DNA of 64,000 bases from Luteimonas chenhongjianii (GCF_002327105.1 NZ_CP023406.1:1612001-1676000); one strand, 5' to 3'; counted from the first letter of the stretch, positions 1 through 8,637 are shown. A program made the numbers and translations. Notes: generated by a model from the sequence alone, not told the origin.

Positions 1-165
1 GGCAATGTCATCGACCGGCAGATCCACGGACATGTGGTCGACTTCATCCAGTGGCATTGGCAGGACCATTACTGGCCGGCGTTCAACCTCGCCGATGCTG
101 CGATCGTCGGCGGCGCGATCGGGATCGTTCTGTTCGGGTTTTTCCCGGCGAAGAAGTCGAAGTAG
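1..165 (+). CDS. lspA: Lipoprotein signal peptidase, C-terminal part (cut by window edge)
   Basis: This is the last 54 codons of a gene that begins outside the window, read in frame 1 to the TAG at 163-165. The peptide contains the signal peptidase II pattern GNVIDR early and [11 protein letters not shown] later. In this family these carry the two catalytic aspartates (the D of N-x-x-D-R and the D of F-N-x-A-D). A last hydrophobic segment (about residues 36-48) and a lysine-rich tail (KKSK) follow, as expected for an inner-membrane protein ending in the cytoplasm. The enzyme cleaves prolipoproteins after lipidation. lspA next to ispH is a very common proteobacterial order, which supports the call. 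Confidence 0.93.
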   Translation, partial: GNVIDRQIHGHVVDFIQWHWQDHYWPAFNLADAAIVGGAIGIVLFGFFPAKKSK

Positions 166-184
166 ACCGCGTCAGCGTGGTCGG

Positions 185-334
185 CACCTCGCCCTTCGGG
201 AGAGGTCGACGCGTAGAGCGCGTCGGGTGAGGGGGGGGCTTGCGCGATGTCTCTGCAGATCCCGAGCATATTCAGGGCTCATGGGAAGCATTCCCGCGCC
301 CTCACCCCGTTCCCCTCTCCCATGGGGAGAGGGG
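185..334. repeat. Intergenic REP-like palindromes
   Basis: The lspA-ispH spacer (166-413) holds several inverted repeats. A perfect 10-bp stem, CCCCTCTCCC (312-321), pairs with GGGAGAGGGG across 2-3 bases. GACGCG/CGCGTC forms a 6-bp stem at 208-224. An imperfect CCTCGCCC/GGGAGAGG pair lies near 187-205, and flanking CACC/GGTGAGG words could enclose it. Such CCCTCTCCC...GGGAGAGGG units resemble the dispersed REP-type palindromes of xanthomonad genomes (established knowledge). Copy number cannot be judged from one window. No gene is visible in the spacer. Confidence 0.5.
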
Positions 335-413
335 CGTATGGGCCGTGCGGGAGACGCCCCGTCGTGCTTCTGTTCCGTTTCGGCGCCACAGGCTCCGGTA
401 AACTTGGATTCTT

Positions 414-1364
414 ATGGACATCGTCCTCGCCAATCCCCGCGGCTTCTGCGCCGGTGTCGACCGCGCGATCGAGATCGTCAAGCGCGCGATCGAGACGCTC
501 GGCGCCCCGATCTACGTTCGCCATGAGGTCGTGCACAACCGGTTCGTGGTCGAAGACCTCAAGTGCCGCGGCGCGATCTTCGTCGAGGAACTCGATGAAG
601 TGCCCGATGGCAATACGGTGATCTTCAGCGCCCATGGCGTCTCCCAGGCCGTGCGCGAGGAGGCCGGTCGGCGCGGTCTCAAGGTGTTCGACGCGACGTG
701 TCCGCTGGTGACCAAGGTGCACTTCGAGGTGGCGCGGCATTGTCGCGCCGGACGCGATGTCGTGCTGATCGGTCACGCGGGTCACCCGGAAGTCGAAGGC
801 ACGATGGGCCAGTGGCGCGCCGAAGCGGGCCTGGGCTCGATCTATCTCGTCGAGGACGAGGCCGACGTCGAGGCGCTGGTGGTCGGACAGCCCGACAACT
901 TCGCCTATACGACGCAGACCACGCTTTCGGTCGACGACACGCGCAGTGTCATCGCAGCGCTGCGGGCCCGATTTCCGATGATCCAGGGACCGAAGCATGA
1001 CGACATCTGCTACGCAACCCAGAATCGCCAGGACGCGGTGCGCGATCTGGCGCGGGAATGCGATCTGATCCTCGTGGTCGGGTCCCCCAACAGCTCCAAC
1101 TCCAACCGTCTGCGCGAGCTGGCCGAGCGCGACGGCGTGGAGGCCTATCTGATCGACGGTGCCGACGAGATCGATCCGCGCTGGATCGAGGGGCGGCGGC
1201 ACATCGGGGTGACCGCGGGCGCATCGGCGCCCGACGTGCTCGTGCAGGGCGTGCTCGATCGGCTGCAGCAGCTCGGCGCGCATGGCGTGCGCGAGCTGGC
1301 TGGCGAGCCGGAGAACATGGTCTTCGCCCTGCCCAAGGAACTGCGCCTGCAACTGGTCGATTGA
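414..1364 (+). CDS. ispH: 4-hydroxy-3-methylbut-2-enyl diphosphate reductase
   Basis: IspH makes IPP and DMAPP from HMBPP in the last step of the MEP isoprenoid pathway, using a [4Fe-4S] cluster in the cytoplasm. The 316-residue protein has the family length. It opens with [18 protein letters not shown], whose Cys12 is the first cluster ligand. Cluster cysteines also lie in DATCPLV and in [11 protein letters not shown]. The substrate-binding histidines sit in VVHNRF and [14 protein letters not shown], and SNSNRL and TAGASAPD follow. The ATG at 414 gives the conserved N-terminus. Its stop codon is embedded in the promoter of the following tRNA gene. Confidence 0.97.
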   Translation: MDIVLANPRGFCAGVDRAIEIVKRAIETLGAPIYVRHEVVHNRFVVEDLKCRGAIFVEELDEVPDGNTVIFSAHGVSQAVREEAGRRGLKVFDATCPLVTKVHFEVARHCRAGRDVVLIGHAGHPEVEGTMGQWRAEAGLGSIYLVEDEADVEALVVGQPDNFAYTTQTTLSVDDTRSVIAALRARFPMIQGPKHDDICYATQNRQDAVRDLARECDLILVVGSPNSSNSNRLRELAERDGVEAYLIDGADEIDPRWIEGRRHIGVTAGASAPDVLVQGVLDRLQQLGAHGVRELAGEPENMVFALPKELRLQLVD

Positions 1365-1389
1365 CCGCGAGGCCTGCGCTCCCTAGAAT
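1361..1389 (+). promoter_or_regulatory. Sigma-70-type promoter of tRNA-Thr
   Basis: A -35 box TTGACC (1361-1366) and a -10 box TAGAAT (1384-1389) are separated by 17 bp, close to consensus. The -10 box ends 11 bp before the mature tRNA 5' end. The -35 hexamer contains the TGA stop codon of ispH (1362-1364), so coding and promoter sequence are shared. The same arrangement recurs at the tRNA-Gly promoter near 58768. Confidence 0.75.
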
Positions 1390-1400
1390 TCGCGTCCCAA

Positions 1401-1476
1401 GCCGGAATAGCTCAGTTGGTAGAGCGGCGCATTCGTAATGCGTAGGTCGTAGGTTCGATTCCTATTTCCGGCACCA
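1401..1476 (+). tRNA. tRNA-Thr (anticodon CGT)
   Basis: A complete 76-nt cloverleaf can be folded by hand. The acceptor stem is GCCGGAA/TTCCGGC, the D arm GCTC...GAGC, and the anticodon stem GCGCA/TGCGT with loop TTCGTAA (anticodon CGT, reading ACG). The T arm carries GTTCGATT-type conserved bases, and the 3' CCA is encoded. Confidence 0.95.
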
Positions 1477-1486
1477 GTTCGACGAA

Positions 1487-1510
1487 AGGCGACCCGCGGG
1501 TCGCCTTTTT
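1487..1510. terminator. Rho-independent terminator (tRNA-Thr)
   Basis: The palindrome AGGCGACCCGCGGGTCGCCT (1487-1506) is followed by a run of T (1506-1510). It lies between the tRNA and the convergent gene at 1527. The T-run supports termination of the + strand transcript. Confidence 0.8.
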
Positions 1511-1526
1511 CGTGGGCGATGCAGGC

Positions 1527-2600
1527 TCAGCCGGCTTCGACGCGATCGCGGCCCGCCGCCTTGGCCCGGTACAGCGCGGCGTCCACGTCGCGGATCCAGT
1601 CGGCGAGCGCGGCATGGGCGCTCCGCGTCTCGGCCAGGCCGATACTTACCGTACAGCGCATCCCGGGCTCGGCTTCGAACACGAGATCGGCGATTCCGAT
1701 GCGTACCCGCTCGGCCACCACGAGCGCGCGCTCGCGGTCCGCCGGTGCCAGCAGCAGTGCGAACTCGTCACCGCCGAAGCGTGCCGGAACGTCGTCGCCC
1801 GCTGCCACGCCACGCAGGACCTCGCCGACACGTCGCACGACAATGTCGCCCATGCCATGCCCGTAGCGGTCGTTCGTGGCCTTGAAGTTGTCGATGTCGA
1901 TCAGCAGCAGCGCCGCCTGGCGGCCGCTGCGCTTGAACAGCTTGACCGCATGAGCTGCGCGCGCATCGAAATGACGGCGATTGGGCAGGTTGCTCGCCGA
2001 ATCGGTCCGTGTGATGCGCTCCAGTTCGCGGTTGTGCCGCGCGATGGTGCGGCCGAGCCGCCAGGTCACCGCGCTCAGCGCGAGCTGGTAGCCCAATATC
2101 AGCGGCAGGCAGGCGACCATCGTGCGCGTCGATGTCTCGGGCTCGAATGGCCGGCCTGCGAGCACCCAAGTGACCGCAAAGGCAGCGAGCAGCGCGGGGA
2201 GGGCGCGTGCGACCAGGCGCCATCCGCCGGCGGCAAAACGATCCGCGGCCAACACGCTGAGCAGCACCGCCGTCGGTATCAGGCCGACGCCGATCGCGGC
2301 GATCCAGGCTCCGCCCGCCGCGGCATCCAGCACGAGATTGCGGTACTCCAACGCTGCGGGATCGCGCGCGCGGCCGGCGAGCAGCCATGCAATCTGCGGC
2401 CAGACGAGCACGTTGAACAACAACGCGGTCCAGACCCATCCCGGCGCGTCACGTTCGAGCAGGACCGAGGCGATGGGCAGCGCGCAGAGCGCGGTGCCGA
2501 GCATGCGCATGCGATGGATGCGGGAGACGAACCGCAGCGCGGGCGTCCGGGAGCGATCGGCGATATTGTCGTAATACGGCACGTGCTTCAGCGGGCCCAT
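1527..2600 (-). CDS. MASE2-like membrane diguanylate cyclase (GGDEF)
   Basis: Predicted to make cyclic di-GMP from two GTP at the inner membrane. The N-terminal half (residues about 30-190) has several hydrophobic segments. Its opening, with PYYDNIADR and an RMRMLG stretch, resembles the MASE2 sensor domain of AdrA/DgcC-type enzymes (moderate confidence). A GGDEF domain follows: TRTDSASNLPNRRHF, then LLLIDIDNFKATNDRYGH, then the intact active-site loop RFGGDEF. The product-inhibition I-site (RxxD five residues before the loop) reads AGDD here, so its arginine is missing and allosteric feedback is probably lost (inference). The protein is 357 residues. It is transcribed toward the tRNA-Thr terminator. 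Confidence 0.87.
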   Translation of the reverse strand: MGPLKHVPYYDNIADRSRTPALRFVSRIHRMRMLGTALCALPIASVLLERDAPGWVWTALLFNVLVWPQIAWLLAGRARDPAALEYRNLVLDAAAGGAWIAAIGVGLIPTAVLLSVLAADRFAAGGWRLVARALPALLAAFAVTWVLAGRPFEPETSTRTMVACLPLILGYQLALSAVTWRLGRTIARHNRELERITRTDSASNLPNRRHFDARAAHAVKLFKRSGRQAALLLIDIDNFKATNDRYGHGMGDIVVRRVGEVLRGVAAGDDVPARFGGDEFALLLAPADRERALVVAERVRIGIADLVFEAEPGMRCTVSIGLAETRSAHAALADWIRDVDAALYRAKAAGRDRVEAG

Positions 2601-2787
2601 GGTTGGTCACTGGAAGTGACGGAGAAATTGTAGACGCGCCTCGCGGTCGCGTGCCGAATTTGTGATGGGGGTCGCATCACCGGCCTTGGACTCGCGTTTT
2701 GGATTGCCGGCGCGGGAGGCTGCCGGTCTCCTGTGCTGCGACGGTGCTCGGCTATGCTGCCGCGTCGTTCTCCGCAGACATCTCTCC

Positions 2788-4176
2788 GTGGCCAAGACTG
2801 TCACCAAAGCCCGAACCGCCTTCGTCTGCAACGAGTGCGGCGCCGACTTCAACAAGTGGCAGGGCCAGTGCAGTGCCTGCGGCGCCTGGGATTCGATCTC
2901 CGAGATCGTGCTCGAGAGCGCAGCGGCGGCGAAGTCGCCGGCCTCGCGCCGCAGCGGCTGGGCCGGCAAGATCGACGCGCCCAGGGTCATGGCACTCAAG
3001 GACGTCCAGCAGGGCGAGGACGTGCGGGTGTCGACCGGCATCGGCGAGTTCGACCGCGTGCTCGGCGGCGGCCTGGTGGAAGGTGCGGTGGTGCTGGTCG
3101 GAGGAGACCCGGGTATCGGCAAGTCGACTCTGCTGCTGCAGGCGCTGGCGCAGATGGCCGGCACCTTGCCGGGGCTCTACGTCACCGGCGAGGAATCGCT
3201 GGCCCAGGTCGCCGGGCGCGCGGTGCGGCTCGGCCTGTCGCTCGACGGGCTGCATGCGCTGGCCGAGACCGGCATCGAACGCATCCTCCAGCACGCATCC
3301 GAGCTGCGCCCCAAGCTGATCATTGCCGATTCGATCCAGACCCTGTGGACCGAATCGCTGACCGCGGCGCCGGGTTCGGTGAGCCAGGTCCGCGAGTCCG
3401 CCGCGCGCCTGGTGCGCTATGCCAAGGAGACCGGCACCGCCGTGTTCCTGGTCGGCCATGTGACCAAGGAAGGCGGCATCGCCGGTCCGCGGGTGCTCGA
3501 GCACATGGTCGATGCGGTGCTGTATTTCGAAGGCGACAGCGGCAGCCGCTTCCGGGTCATGCGGGCGTTCAAGAACCGCTTCGGCGCGGTCAACGAGCTC
3601 GGCGTGTTCGCGATGGGCGACAAGGGCCTGAAGGAAGTCCCCAATCCGTCGGCGATCTTCCTCTCTGGCGGCAGCACGCCGCAGCCGGGCAGTTGCGTGA
3701 TGGTCACGCGCGAGGGCACACGGCCGTTGCTGGTCGAGGTGCAGGCGCTGGTGGATGCCTCGCCGCTGTCGAATCCGCGGCGCGTGGCAGTGGGCATGGA
3801 AGGCAATCGCCTGGCGATGCTGCTGGCGGTTCTGCACCGCCACGGCGGCATCATGACCGGCGACCAGGACGTGTTCGTCAACGTCGTCGGTGGCATCCGG
3901 GTGCAGGAGACCGCGGCCGATCTGCCCGTGCTGCTGTCGGTGCTGTCCTCGCTGCGCGATGCGCCGCTGCCGGACAAGACCATCGCGTTCGGCGAAGTGG
4001 GCCTGAGCGGCGAGATCCGCCCCGTGCCCAACGGCGAGGAGCGCCTGCGCGAAGCCGCAACGCACGGGTTCAGGCGCGCGATCGTCGCCAGGGCCAACGC
4101 GCCCAAAACCGGAAATTTCAAGGGCATGGAGGTCATCGGCGTCGAGCGCCTGGCCGAAGCGCTTGAGCACATCTGA
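2788..4176 (+). CDS. radA: DNA repair/recombination protein RadA
   Basis: RadA is a RecA-like ATPase that drives branch migration of recombination intermediates. I chose the GTG at 2788 because it gives the conserved opening VAKTVTKARTAFVCNECG; an ATG at 2662 would add 42 residues of low-quality sequence. The resulting 462 residues match the family. The N-terminal zinc finger is CNEC...CSAC. Walker A is GGDPGIGKST, followed by the RadA signature KNRFGAVNELGVF. A Lon-protease-like C-terminal domain contains GEVGLSGEIRPV. No strong ribosome-binding site precedes the GTG. A PAP2-like gene follows 37 bp downstream on the same strand. Confidence 0.95.
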   Translation: MAKTVTKARTAFVCNECGADFNKWQGQCSACGAWDSISEIVLESAAAAKSPASRRSGWAGKIDAPRVMALKDVQQGEDVRVSTGIGEFDRVLGGGLVEGAVVLVGGDPGIGKSTLLLQALAQMAGTLPGLYVTGEESLAQVAGRAVRLGLSLDGLHALAETGIERILQHASELRPKLIIADSIQTLWTESLTAAPGSVSQVRESAARLVRYAKETGTAVFLVGHVTKEGGIAGPRVLEHMVDAVLYFEGDSGSRFRVMRAFKNRFGAVNELGVFAMGDKGLKEVPNPSAIFLSGGSTPQPGSCVMVTREGTRPLLVEVQALVDASPLSNPRRVAVGMEGNRLAMLLAVLHRHGGIMTGDQDVFVNVVGGIRVQETAADLPVLLSVLSSLRDAPLPDKTIAFGEVGLSGEIRPVPNGEERLREAATHGFRRAIVARANAPKTGNFKGMEVIGVERLAEALEHI

Positions 4177-4213
4177 CGCCGCGTCGGCGCGACACGCCCG
4201 CTGATATCCGGCG

Positions 4214-4789
4214 ATGCTTCGTATTTCCAGGGCCACGGCCGCTGCGCGCGCCGTTTCCATCGTCCTGCATCCGTTTGTCGTTTTCAGCGCGCTCGCGCTG
4301 ATCGCAGCCTGGCGGCTCGAGCCCGCATCGCTCGCGCGTACCTTGGTGGGCCTGGGCACGGCGATCGCGATCGTCTGGCTCTTCATCTGGCAACGCCGCC
4401 GCGGCGGGCACTGGCAGACCGTGGACGCATCGCGCCCGCAGGAGCGGCCCCTGCTGTATGGGCTGGTGTTGTTCCTTGCCGGCGGCTACTGGCTGTGGAT
4501 GGGCGGTCCGGGATCGGCCATGTCGGCCGGGGTACTCGCCGCGGTGGCGATGCTGTGCGTGGCCGGCCTCGCCAACCGCTGGATCAAGCTGTCGTTGCAC
4601 ATGGCGAGCCTGGCCTTCGCGGGTGTGTCGTTGCTGCAGCTTGCGCCTGCGGTCGCGGCGGTTGGGTTGATGTGCGCGCCGCTGCTCGGTTGGTCGCGCC
4701 TGCGACTGGAGCGACACTCGTATTCGGAAGTGTTGGGCGGTGCGGCGCTGGGGGCGGCATCGGCGCTCCTTCCCTACCTCATCGGCTGA
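4214..4789 (+). CDS. PAP2-family-like integral membrane phosphatase (variant motif)
   Basis: This 191-residue protein is almost entirely hydrophobic, with about five or six membrane segments. Remnants of the three PAP2 phosphatase motifs appear in order. There is an arginine-proline motif around DASRPQERP (residues 72-80). KLSLHMAS stands where PSGH is expected, keeping only the histidine. SRLRLERHSYSEV fits SR-x5-H-x3-D except that the last acid is Glu rather than Asp. It may act on lipid phosphates or have lost activity; the sequence cannot decide. It follows radA by 37 bp and may be cotranscribed. Family level is moderate confidence; substrate is unknown. Confidence 0.6.
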   Translation: MLRISRATAAARAVSIVLHPFVVFSALALIAAWRLEPASLARTLVGLGTAIAIVWLFIWQRRRGGHWQTVDASRPQERPLLYGLVLFLAGGYWLWMGGPGSAMSAGVLAAVAMLCVAGLANRWIKLSLHMASLAFAGVSLLQLAPAVAAVGLMCAPLLGWSRLRLERHSYSEVLGGAALGAASALLPYLIG

Positions 4790-4982
4790 CCAGGCGGGGC
4801 GGTCGCATCCGACAGGAGTTTCCGATCGCTGCGGCGCTAACGTCGCGCCGGGAGCACCGCATGCCCGGCGGTGCGCCGAGCCCCTTCGGTTCGATCCCGC
4901 GGCGCTGGAGCATCCGTCGGGCGCGACCGGGGCAGGGCCCGCAGGGATGCCATCCACCTGCGTGCCGCATTGGGCAAGGCGT

Positions 4983-5771
4983 TCAGCCGGTACGTCGGAG
5001 TACGAGCTCCAGCACGAACTTGCTGCCGAAGAACGCCAGTACCAGCAGCGCCATCGCGGCCAGCGTCCAGCCGACCGCGCGTGCGCCGCGCCAGCCATGG
5101 CGCCAGCGTCCGAGGAGCAGGGCGCCGAAGGCCAGCCAGGACAGCACGCTCAGCACCGTCTTGTGCATCAGGTGCTGGGCGAAGAAGTCGTCGACGAACA
5201 GCACGCCGGTCACCAGCGTGGCGGTGAGCAGGACGAAACCGACCCAGATCGTGCGGAACAGCAGCGATTCGAGTTCGGTCAGCGGTGGCAGGGCGCGCAA
5301 CCAGCGGTGGAATTCGCGCCGCCGCAGTGCCCGCTCCTGGGCCATCAGCAGCAGCGCGAGCAGGGCTGCGATCGCAAGCGCGGCGTAGGCCAACAGGGCG
5401 AACCAGGCGTGCATCTGCAGGCGCCAGTCCAGTGTGTCGCTGGCGGTATGCGTGGCCTGGCCGTAGGCGATGAGCGTCACCGCCGCGATCGGGAACACGA
5501 TGACCCCGAGCGCGGCCATGCGACCCCGCGCGTCGTAGAGCACGGTCAGCACTGCCATGCCCAGGCTGACCAGCGACAGGGCCGCGAAGAAATGCAGTTC
5601 CGCGCCGACATCCCGCCACACCACGAGGTGCGCGGCCGCGTGCAGCGCCACGGCGCAGAGTGCTGGCGCGGCCCACCAGATCGTGGCCGGAGCGGGTTCC
5701 CGACCGACGCCGCGCACCAGGGCAGCGGCCGCCAGCAGGTAGAGCAGGGCAGCAATGAGAACGAATGTCAT
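4983..5771 (-). CDS. ypjD: CcsA/YpjD-type cytochrome c assembly-like membrane protein
   Basis: This 262-residue polytopic membrane protein has about eight hydrophobic segments. The ATG at 5771 is preferred because it opens directly into the first membrane segment (MTFVLIAALLYLL); the 21 residues upstream are not hydrophobic. Conserved-looking histidines lie in HAAAHLVVW, LQMHAWFAL and AQHLMHKTVLS, and the last two resemble the haem-handling histidines of the CcsA/CcmC/CcmF superfamily. The gene is divergent from ffh, exactly as ypjD is in E. coli and many gammaproteobacteria. The precise role of YpjD is not well established. Confidence 0.82.
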   Translation of the reverse strand: MTFVLIAALLYLLAAAALVRGVGREPAPATIWWAAPALCAVALHAAAHLVVWRDVGAELHFFAALSLVSLGMAVLTVLYDARGRMAALGVIVFPIAAVTLIAYGQATHTASDTLDWRLQMHAWFALLAYAALAIAALLALLLMAQERALRRREFHRWLRALPPLTELESLLFRTIWVGFVLLTATLVTGVLFVDDFFAQHLMHKTVLSVLSWLAFGALLLGRWRHGWRGARAVGWTLAAMALLVLAFFGSKFVLELVLRRTG

Positions 5772-5825
5772 CGGCGAAGTGTCGCACGCCGGTCGTTCGC
5801 CAGCGAGGTGCCGGGGCCGGCCCGC

Positions 5826-5831
5826 TATAAT
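5826..5831 (+). promoter_or_regulatory. -10 box upstream of ffh
   Basis: A perfect TATAAT lies 33 bp before the ffh start inside the word CGCTATAATCACGG. The same word, CGCTATAATCACCGG, precedes rpsP at about 8275. No good -35 hexamer is seen at the usual distance. Confidence 0.55.
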
Positions 5832-5863
5832 CACGGACCGTATTCCGCCGCATCGAGTCCCGC

Positions 5864-7234
5864 ATGTTCGAGTCCCTGACCCAGCGCCTGTCCGGCACCA
5901 TGGAGCGCCTGCGCGGGCGCGGTCGCCTGACGGAAGAGAACATCCGCGAAGCGACCCGCGAGGTGCGCATCGCGCTGCTCGAGGCCGACGTGGCCCTGCC
6001 GGTGGTGCAGGCGCTGATCGAGCGGATCAAGGTGCGCGCGGTCGGCCAGGAAGTGCTGAAGTCGCTCACCCCGGGCCAGGCGCTGATCAAGGTCGTGCGC
6101 GACGAGCTGACCGCGGTGATGGGCGCGCAGGCCACCGAGCTCAACCTCAACGTGCCCGCGCCGGCGGTCATCCTGATGGCCGGCCTGCAGGGCGCGGGCA
6201 AGACCACGACGGTCGGCAAGCTCGCCAAACTGCTCAAGGAAAAGCGCAAGAAGAAGGTCATGGTGGTCTCGGCCGACGTCTACCGCCCGGCTGCGATCGA
6301 GCAGCTGAAGACGCTGGCCCAGCAGGTCGACGTCGCGTTCTTCCCGTCCGATGCGTCCCAGCAGCCGGTCGACATCGTGCGCGCCGCCATTGCCGATGCG
6401 AAGAAGTCCTTCATCGACGTGCTGATCGTCGACACCGCCGGCCGCCTCGCCATCGACGAGGCGATGATGGCCGAGATCAAGGCGCTGCATGCCGAGGTCA
6501 AGCCGGTCGAGACCCTGTTCGTCGTCGACTCGATGACCGGCCAGGACGCCGCCACGACGGCCAAGGCCTTCGGCGAAGCGTTGCCGCTGACCGGCGTGGT
6601 GCTGACCAAGACCGACGGCGACGCCCGCGGCGGCGCGGCGCTGTCGGTGCGCTACATCACCGGCAAGCCGATCAAGTTCGTCGGCACCGGCGAGAAGGTC
6701 GATGGCCTGGATGTGTTCCATCCCGAACGTGTCGCCAGCCGCATCCTCGACATGGGCGATGTGCTGTCGCTGGTCGAGCAGGTCGAAGGCCAGGTCGACA
6801 AGGACAAGGCGCAGAAACTCGCCGAGAAGGTTGCCAAGGGCAAGAAGTTCGACCTCAACGACATGCGCGACCAGCTCGAGCAGATGCAGAACATGGGCGG
6901 CATCGGCAGCCTGATGGAAAAGCTGCCGGGCCTCGGCCAGGTGCCCGAACACCTCAAGCAGCAGGTGGCGCAGAACAAGGAAGTGCCGCGGATGATTGCG
7001 ATCATCAATTCGATGACCAAGAAGGAACGGCGCAATCCCAACCTGCTCAACGGCTCGCGGCGCTCGCGCATCGCCGCCGGTTCCGGCACCACGCCGGCCG
7101 ACGTCAACAAGCTGATGAAGCAGTACATGCAGATGGAAAAGATGATGGGCAAGATGGCCCGCGGCGGCATGAAGGGCATGATGCGAGGCCTGCAGGGCAT
7201 GATGGGCGGCATGGGCCGCATGCCGTTCCGCTGA
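5864..7234 (+). CDS. ffh: Signal recognition particle GTPase Ffh
   Basis: Ffh is the protein part of the signal recognition particle. It binds 4.5S RNA and signal sequences and docks with FtsY to send membrane proteins to the translocon. All domains are present in 456 residues. The N-domain helix opens MFESLTQRLSGTMERL. The G domain has P-loop GLQGAGKTTT, then DTAGRLAIDE and TKTDGDARGGAAL. The methionine-rich M domain ends with a long run of Met/Gly. The ATG at 5864 matches the family N-terminus. No 4.5S RNA gene was recognised nearby. Confidence 0.97.
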   Translation: MFESLTQRLSGTMERLRGRGRLTEENIREATREVRIALLEADVALPVVQALIERIKVRAVGQEVLKSLTPGQALIKVVRDELTAVMGAQATELNLNVPAPAVILMAGLQGAGKTTTVGKLAKLLKEKRKKKVMVVSADVYRPAAIEQLKTLAQQVDVAFFPSDASQQPVDIVRAAIADAKKSFIDVLIVDTAGRLAIDEAMMAEIKALHAEVKPVETLFVVDSMTGQDAATTAKAFGEALPLTGVVLTKTDGDARGGAALSVRYITGKPIKFVGTGEKVDGLDVFHPERVASRILDMGDVLSLVEQVEGQVDKDKAQKLAEKVAKGKKFDLNDMRDQLEQMQNMGGIGSLMEKLPGLGQVPEHLKQQVAQNKEVPRMIAIINSMTKKERRNPNLLNGSRRSRIAAGSGTTPADVNKLMKQYMQMEKMMGKMARGGMKGMMRGLQGMMGGMGRMPFR

Positions 7235-7445
7235 GCACTCCGGCGCGCGGGCGGTTGGGGATGGCCCGCAGGTCCTCCGCGACGCGCCCGGGCGGGTCAT
7301 CGCGGGCATCGCGCCCGGTGCGGCGCGATGTCGCCCGGTCCCGCCCGTCAGTGTCGGCCGGTGCGGGCCGGTTCCCCCCAATCGCCGTCGGCGCACCCCT
7401 GCTTCCGCTTGTGCGATGCCGCCGTGCGCGTCAGGGAGGGGCGCG

Positions 7446-8231
7446 ATGATGGCGCTTTACTGGAACGGTCGGCCGGCCACGCTGCAGGATCTGGCCGTCC
7501 CGGCGCTGCGCAACGATGGCCATTTCACGACCTTCCAGCTGCGTGAGAGGGCGGTACTGGGCCTGGATCTGCACCTGCAGCGCCTCGATGAGGCCTCGCG
7601 CGCGCTGTTCGGCATCGGTCTGGATCCGGATCGTGTGCGTGCGTCGTTGCGCGCGGCCGTGGTGGAGACCGGGGTGCGGGATGCGACCGTGCGCATCACC
7701 GTCGTGCCGTCCGCGCTCGATGCCCAGGTGCCGTTGGGTCTGCTTGTCGCGTTGTCGCCGCCGGCCGAGCCGGGAGTGGGGCCGCTGCGCCTGCGCTCGT
7801 TCGTGTTCCAGCGCGATACGCCGACGATCAAGCATGTCGGCACGTTCGCGCAGTTCCAGCGTCAGCGGCTCGCCCGGGAAGCCGGCGCCGACGATGCCCT
7901 GTTCGTCGACGGCCAGGGGGAGGTGGTCGAGGGGTCGGTCTGGAACCTCGGGCTTTGGGACGGTGTGACTGTTGCCTGGCCGCAGGCCGATGCCCTGCGC
8001 GGCACCCGGGAGCGCCTGCTACAGGCTGGCCTGGCGGCGCTCGGTGTGCCCCAGGCGGTGCGCCCGGTCATGCTGGCGGAGCTTGACTCCGGTATGGCCG
8101 CGTTTACCTGCAATGCGCGCGGGCAGCAGCTGATCGGGGACGTTGACGGCCGGGCCCTGACAGTGGATCCGGGCCTGTTGGCGCTGCTGGATCGGGCGCT
8201 GGGGACGCAGCCGCGGACGGTGGTGGCCTGA
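7446..8231 (+). CDS. Class IV (PLP) aminotransferase-family protein
   Basis: The fold-type IV pattern is clear. RERAVLGLDLHLQRLDEASRAL is the N-terminal domain helix with its arginine/histidine. PTIKHVGTFAQFQR contains the expected PLP-binding lysine. DDALFVDGQGEVVEGSVWN matches the G-x-V-x-E-x5-N signature of BCAT, DAAT and 4-amino-4-deoxychorismate lyase (PabC). At about 261 residues it fits PabC or D-amino-acid-transaminase-like members, but the motifs do not separate these. A ribosome-binding site AGGGAGGGG (7433-7441) precedes tandem ATGs at 7446 and 7449. It stands alone between ffh and the rpsP operon. Confidence 0.8.
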   Translation: MMALYWNGRPATLQDLAVPALRNDGHFTTFQLRERAVLGLDLHLQRLDEASRALFGIGLDPDRVRASLRAAVVETGVRDATVRITVVPSALDAQVPLGLLVALSPPAEPGVGPLRLRSFVFQRDTPTIKHVGTFAQFQRQRLAREAGADDALFVDGQGEVVEGSVWNLGLWDGVTVAWPQADALRGTRERLLQAGLAALGVPQAVRPVMLAELDSGMAAFTCNARGQQLIGDVDGRALTVDPGLLALLDRALGTQPRTVVA

Positions 8232-8276
8232 GGCGGGCTACGGCCGGGTGCTTGTGCCGGATCCCGGGATTCCCGC

Positions 8277-8282
8277 TATAAT
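8277..8282 (+). promoter_or_regulatory. -10 box of the rpsP-rimM-trmD operon
   Basis: TATAAT lies 51 bp before rpsP, within the same extended word as the ffh promoter (CGCTATAATCAC). A weak -35 candidate, GTGCCG at 8254-8259, is 17 bp upstream. Confidence 0.55.
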
Positions 8283-8333
8283 CACCGGCTTACCTCGCCA
8301 CCCTGGCGACTGGGCAACACAGGAAGCAAAGCA

Positions 8334-8600
8334 ATGGTCAAGATCCGTCTCGCGCGCGGTGGCGCCAAGAAGCGTCCGTTCTACCACATCGTCGTGACCG
8401 ACTCGCGCAGTGCGCGCGACGGCCGCAACATCGAGCGCGTGGGTTACTACAACCCGGTCGCGACCGGTGGCGAGCAGCGCGTCGTCCTCGACGCCGCCCG
8501 CATCGACCATTGGGTTTCCAATGGCGCCCAGATGACCGACAAGGTCCGTGCCCTGTACAAGGACGCGGGCAAGACGGCCGTTGCGGCTGCCGCCGCCTGA
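8334..8600 (+). CDS. rpsP: 30S ribosomal protein S16
   Basis: S16 binds 16S rRNA and is needed for early 30S assembly. The N-terminus [20 protein letters not shown] and the following [21 protein letters not shown] are diagnostic. Length (88 residues) is normal, with an alanine-rich end. Ribosome-binding site AGGAAGCAAAGCA lies just upstream. It is the first gene of the rpsP-rimM-trmD-rplS cluster, which couples ribosome assembly and tRNA modification. Confidence 0.97.
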   Translation: MVKIRLARGGAKKRPFYHIVVTDSRSARDGRNIERVGYYNPVATGGEQRVVLDAARIDHWVSNGAQMTDKVRALYKDAGKTAVAAAAA

Positions 8601-8637
8601 TGTCGCGGCCGCGCCCAGCGCGCGGCCATGTCACGCA

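Noticed and set aside
279..1352. 357-residue frame antisense to ispH
   Set aside because: No motifs, and entirely opposite a strongly supported ispH gene.
2662..2787. N-terminal extension of radA from the ATG at 2662
   Set aside because: Those 42 residues have no similarity to RadA, whose conserved start is the GTG at 2788.
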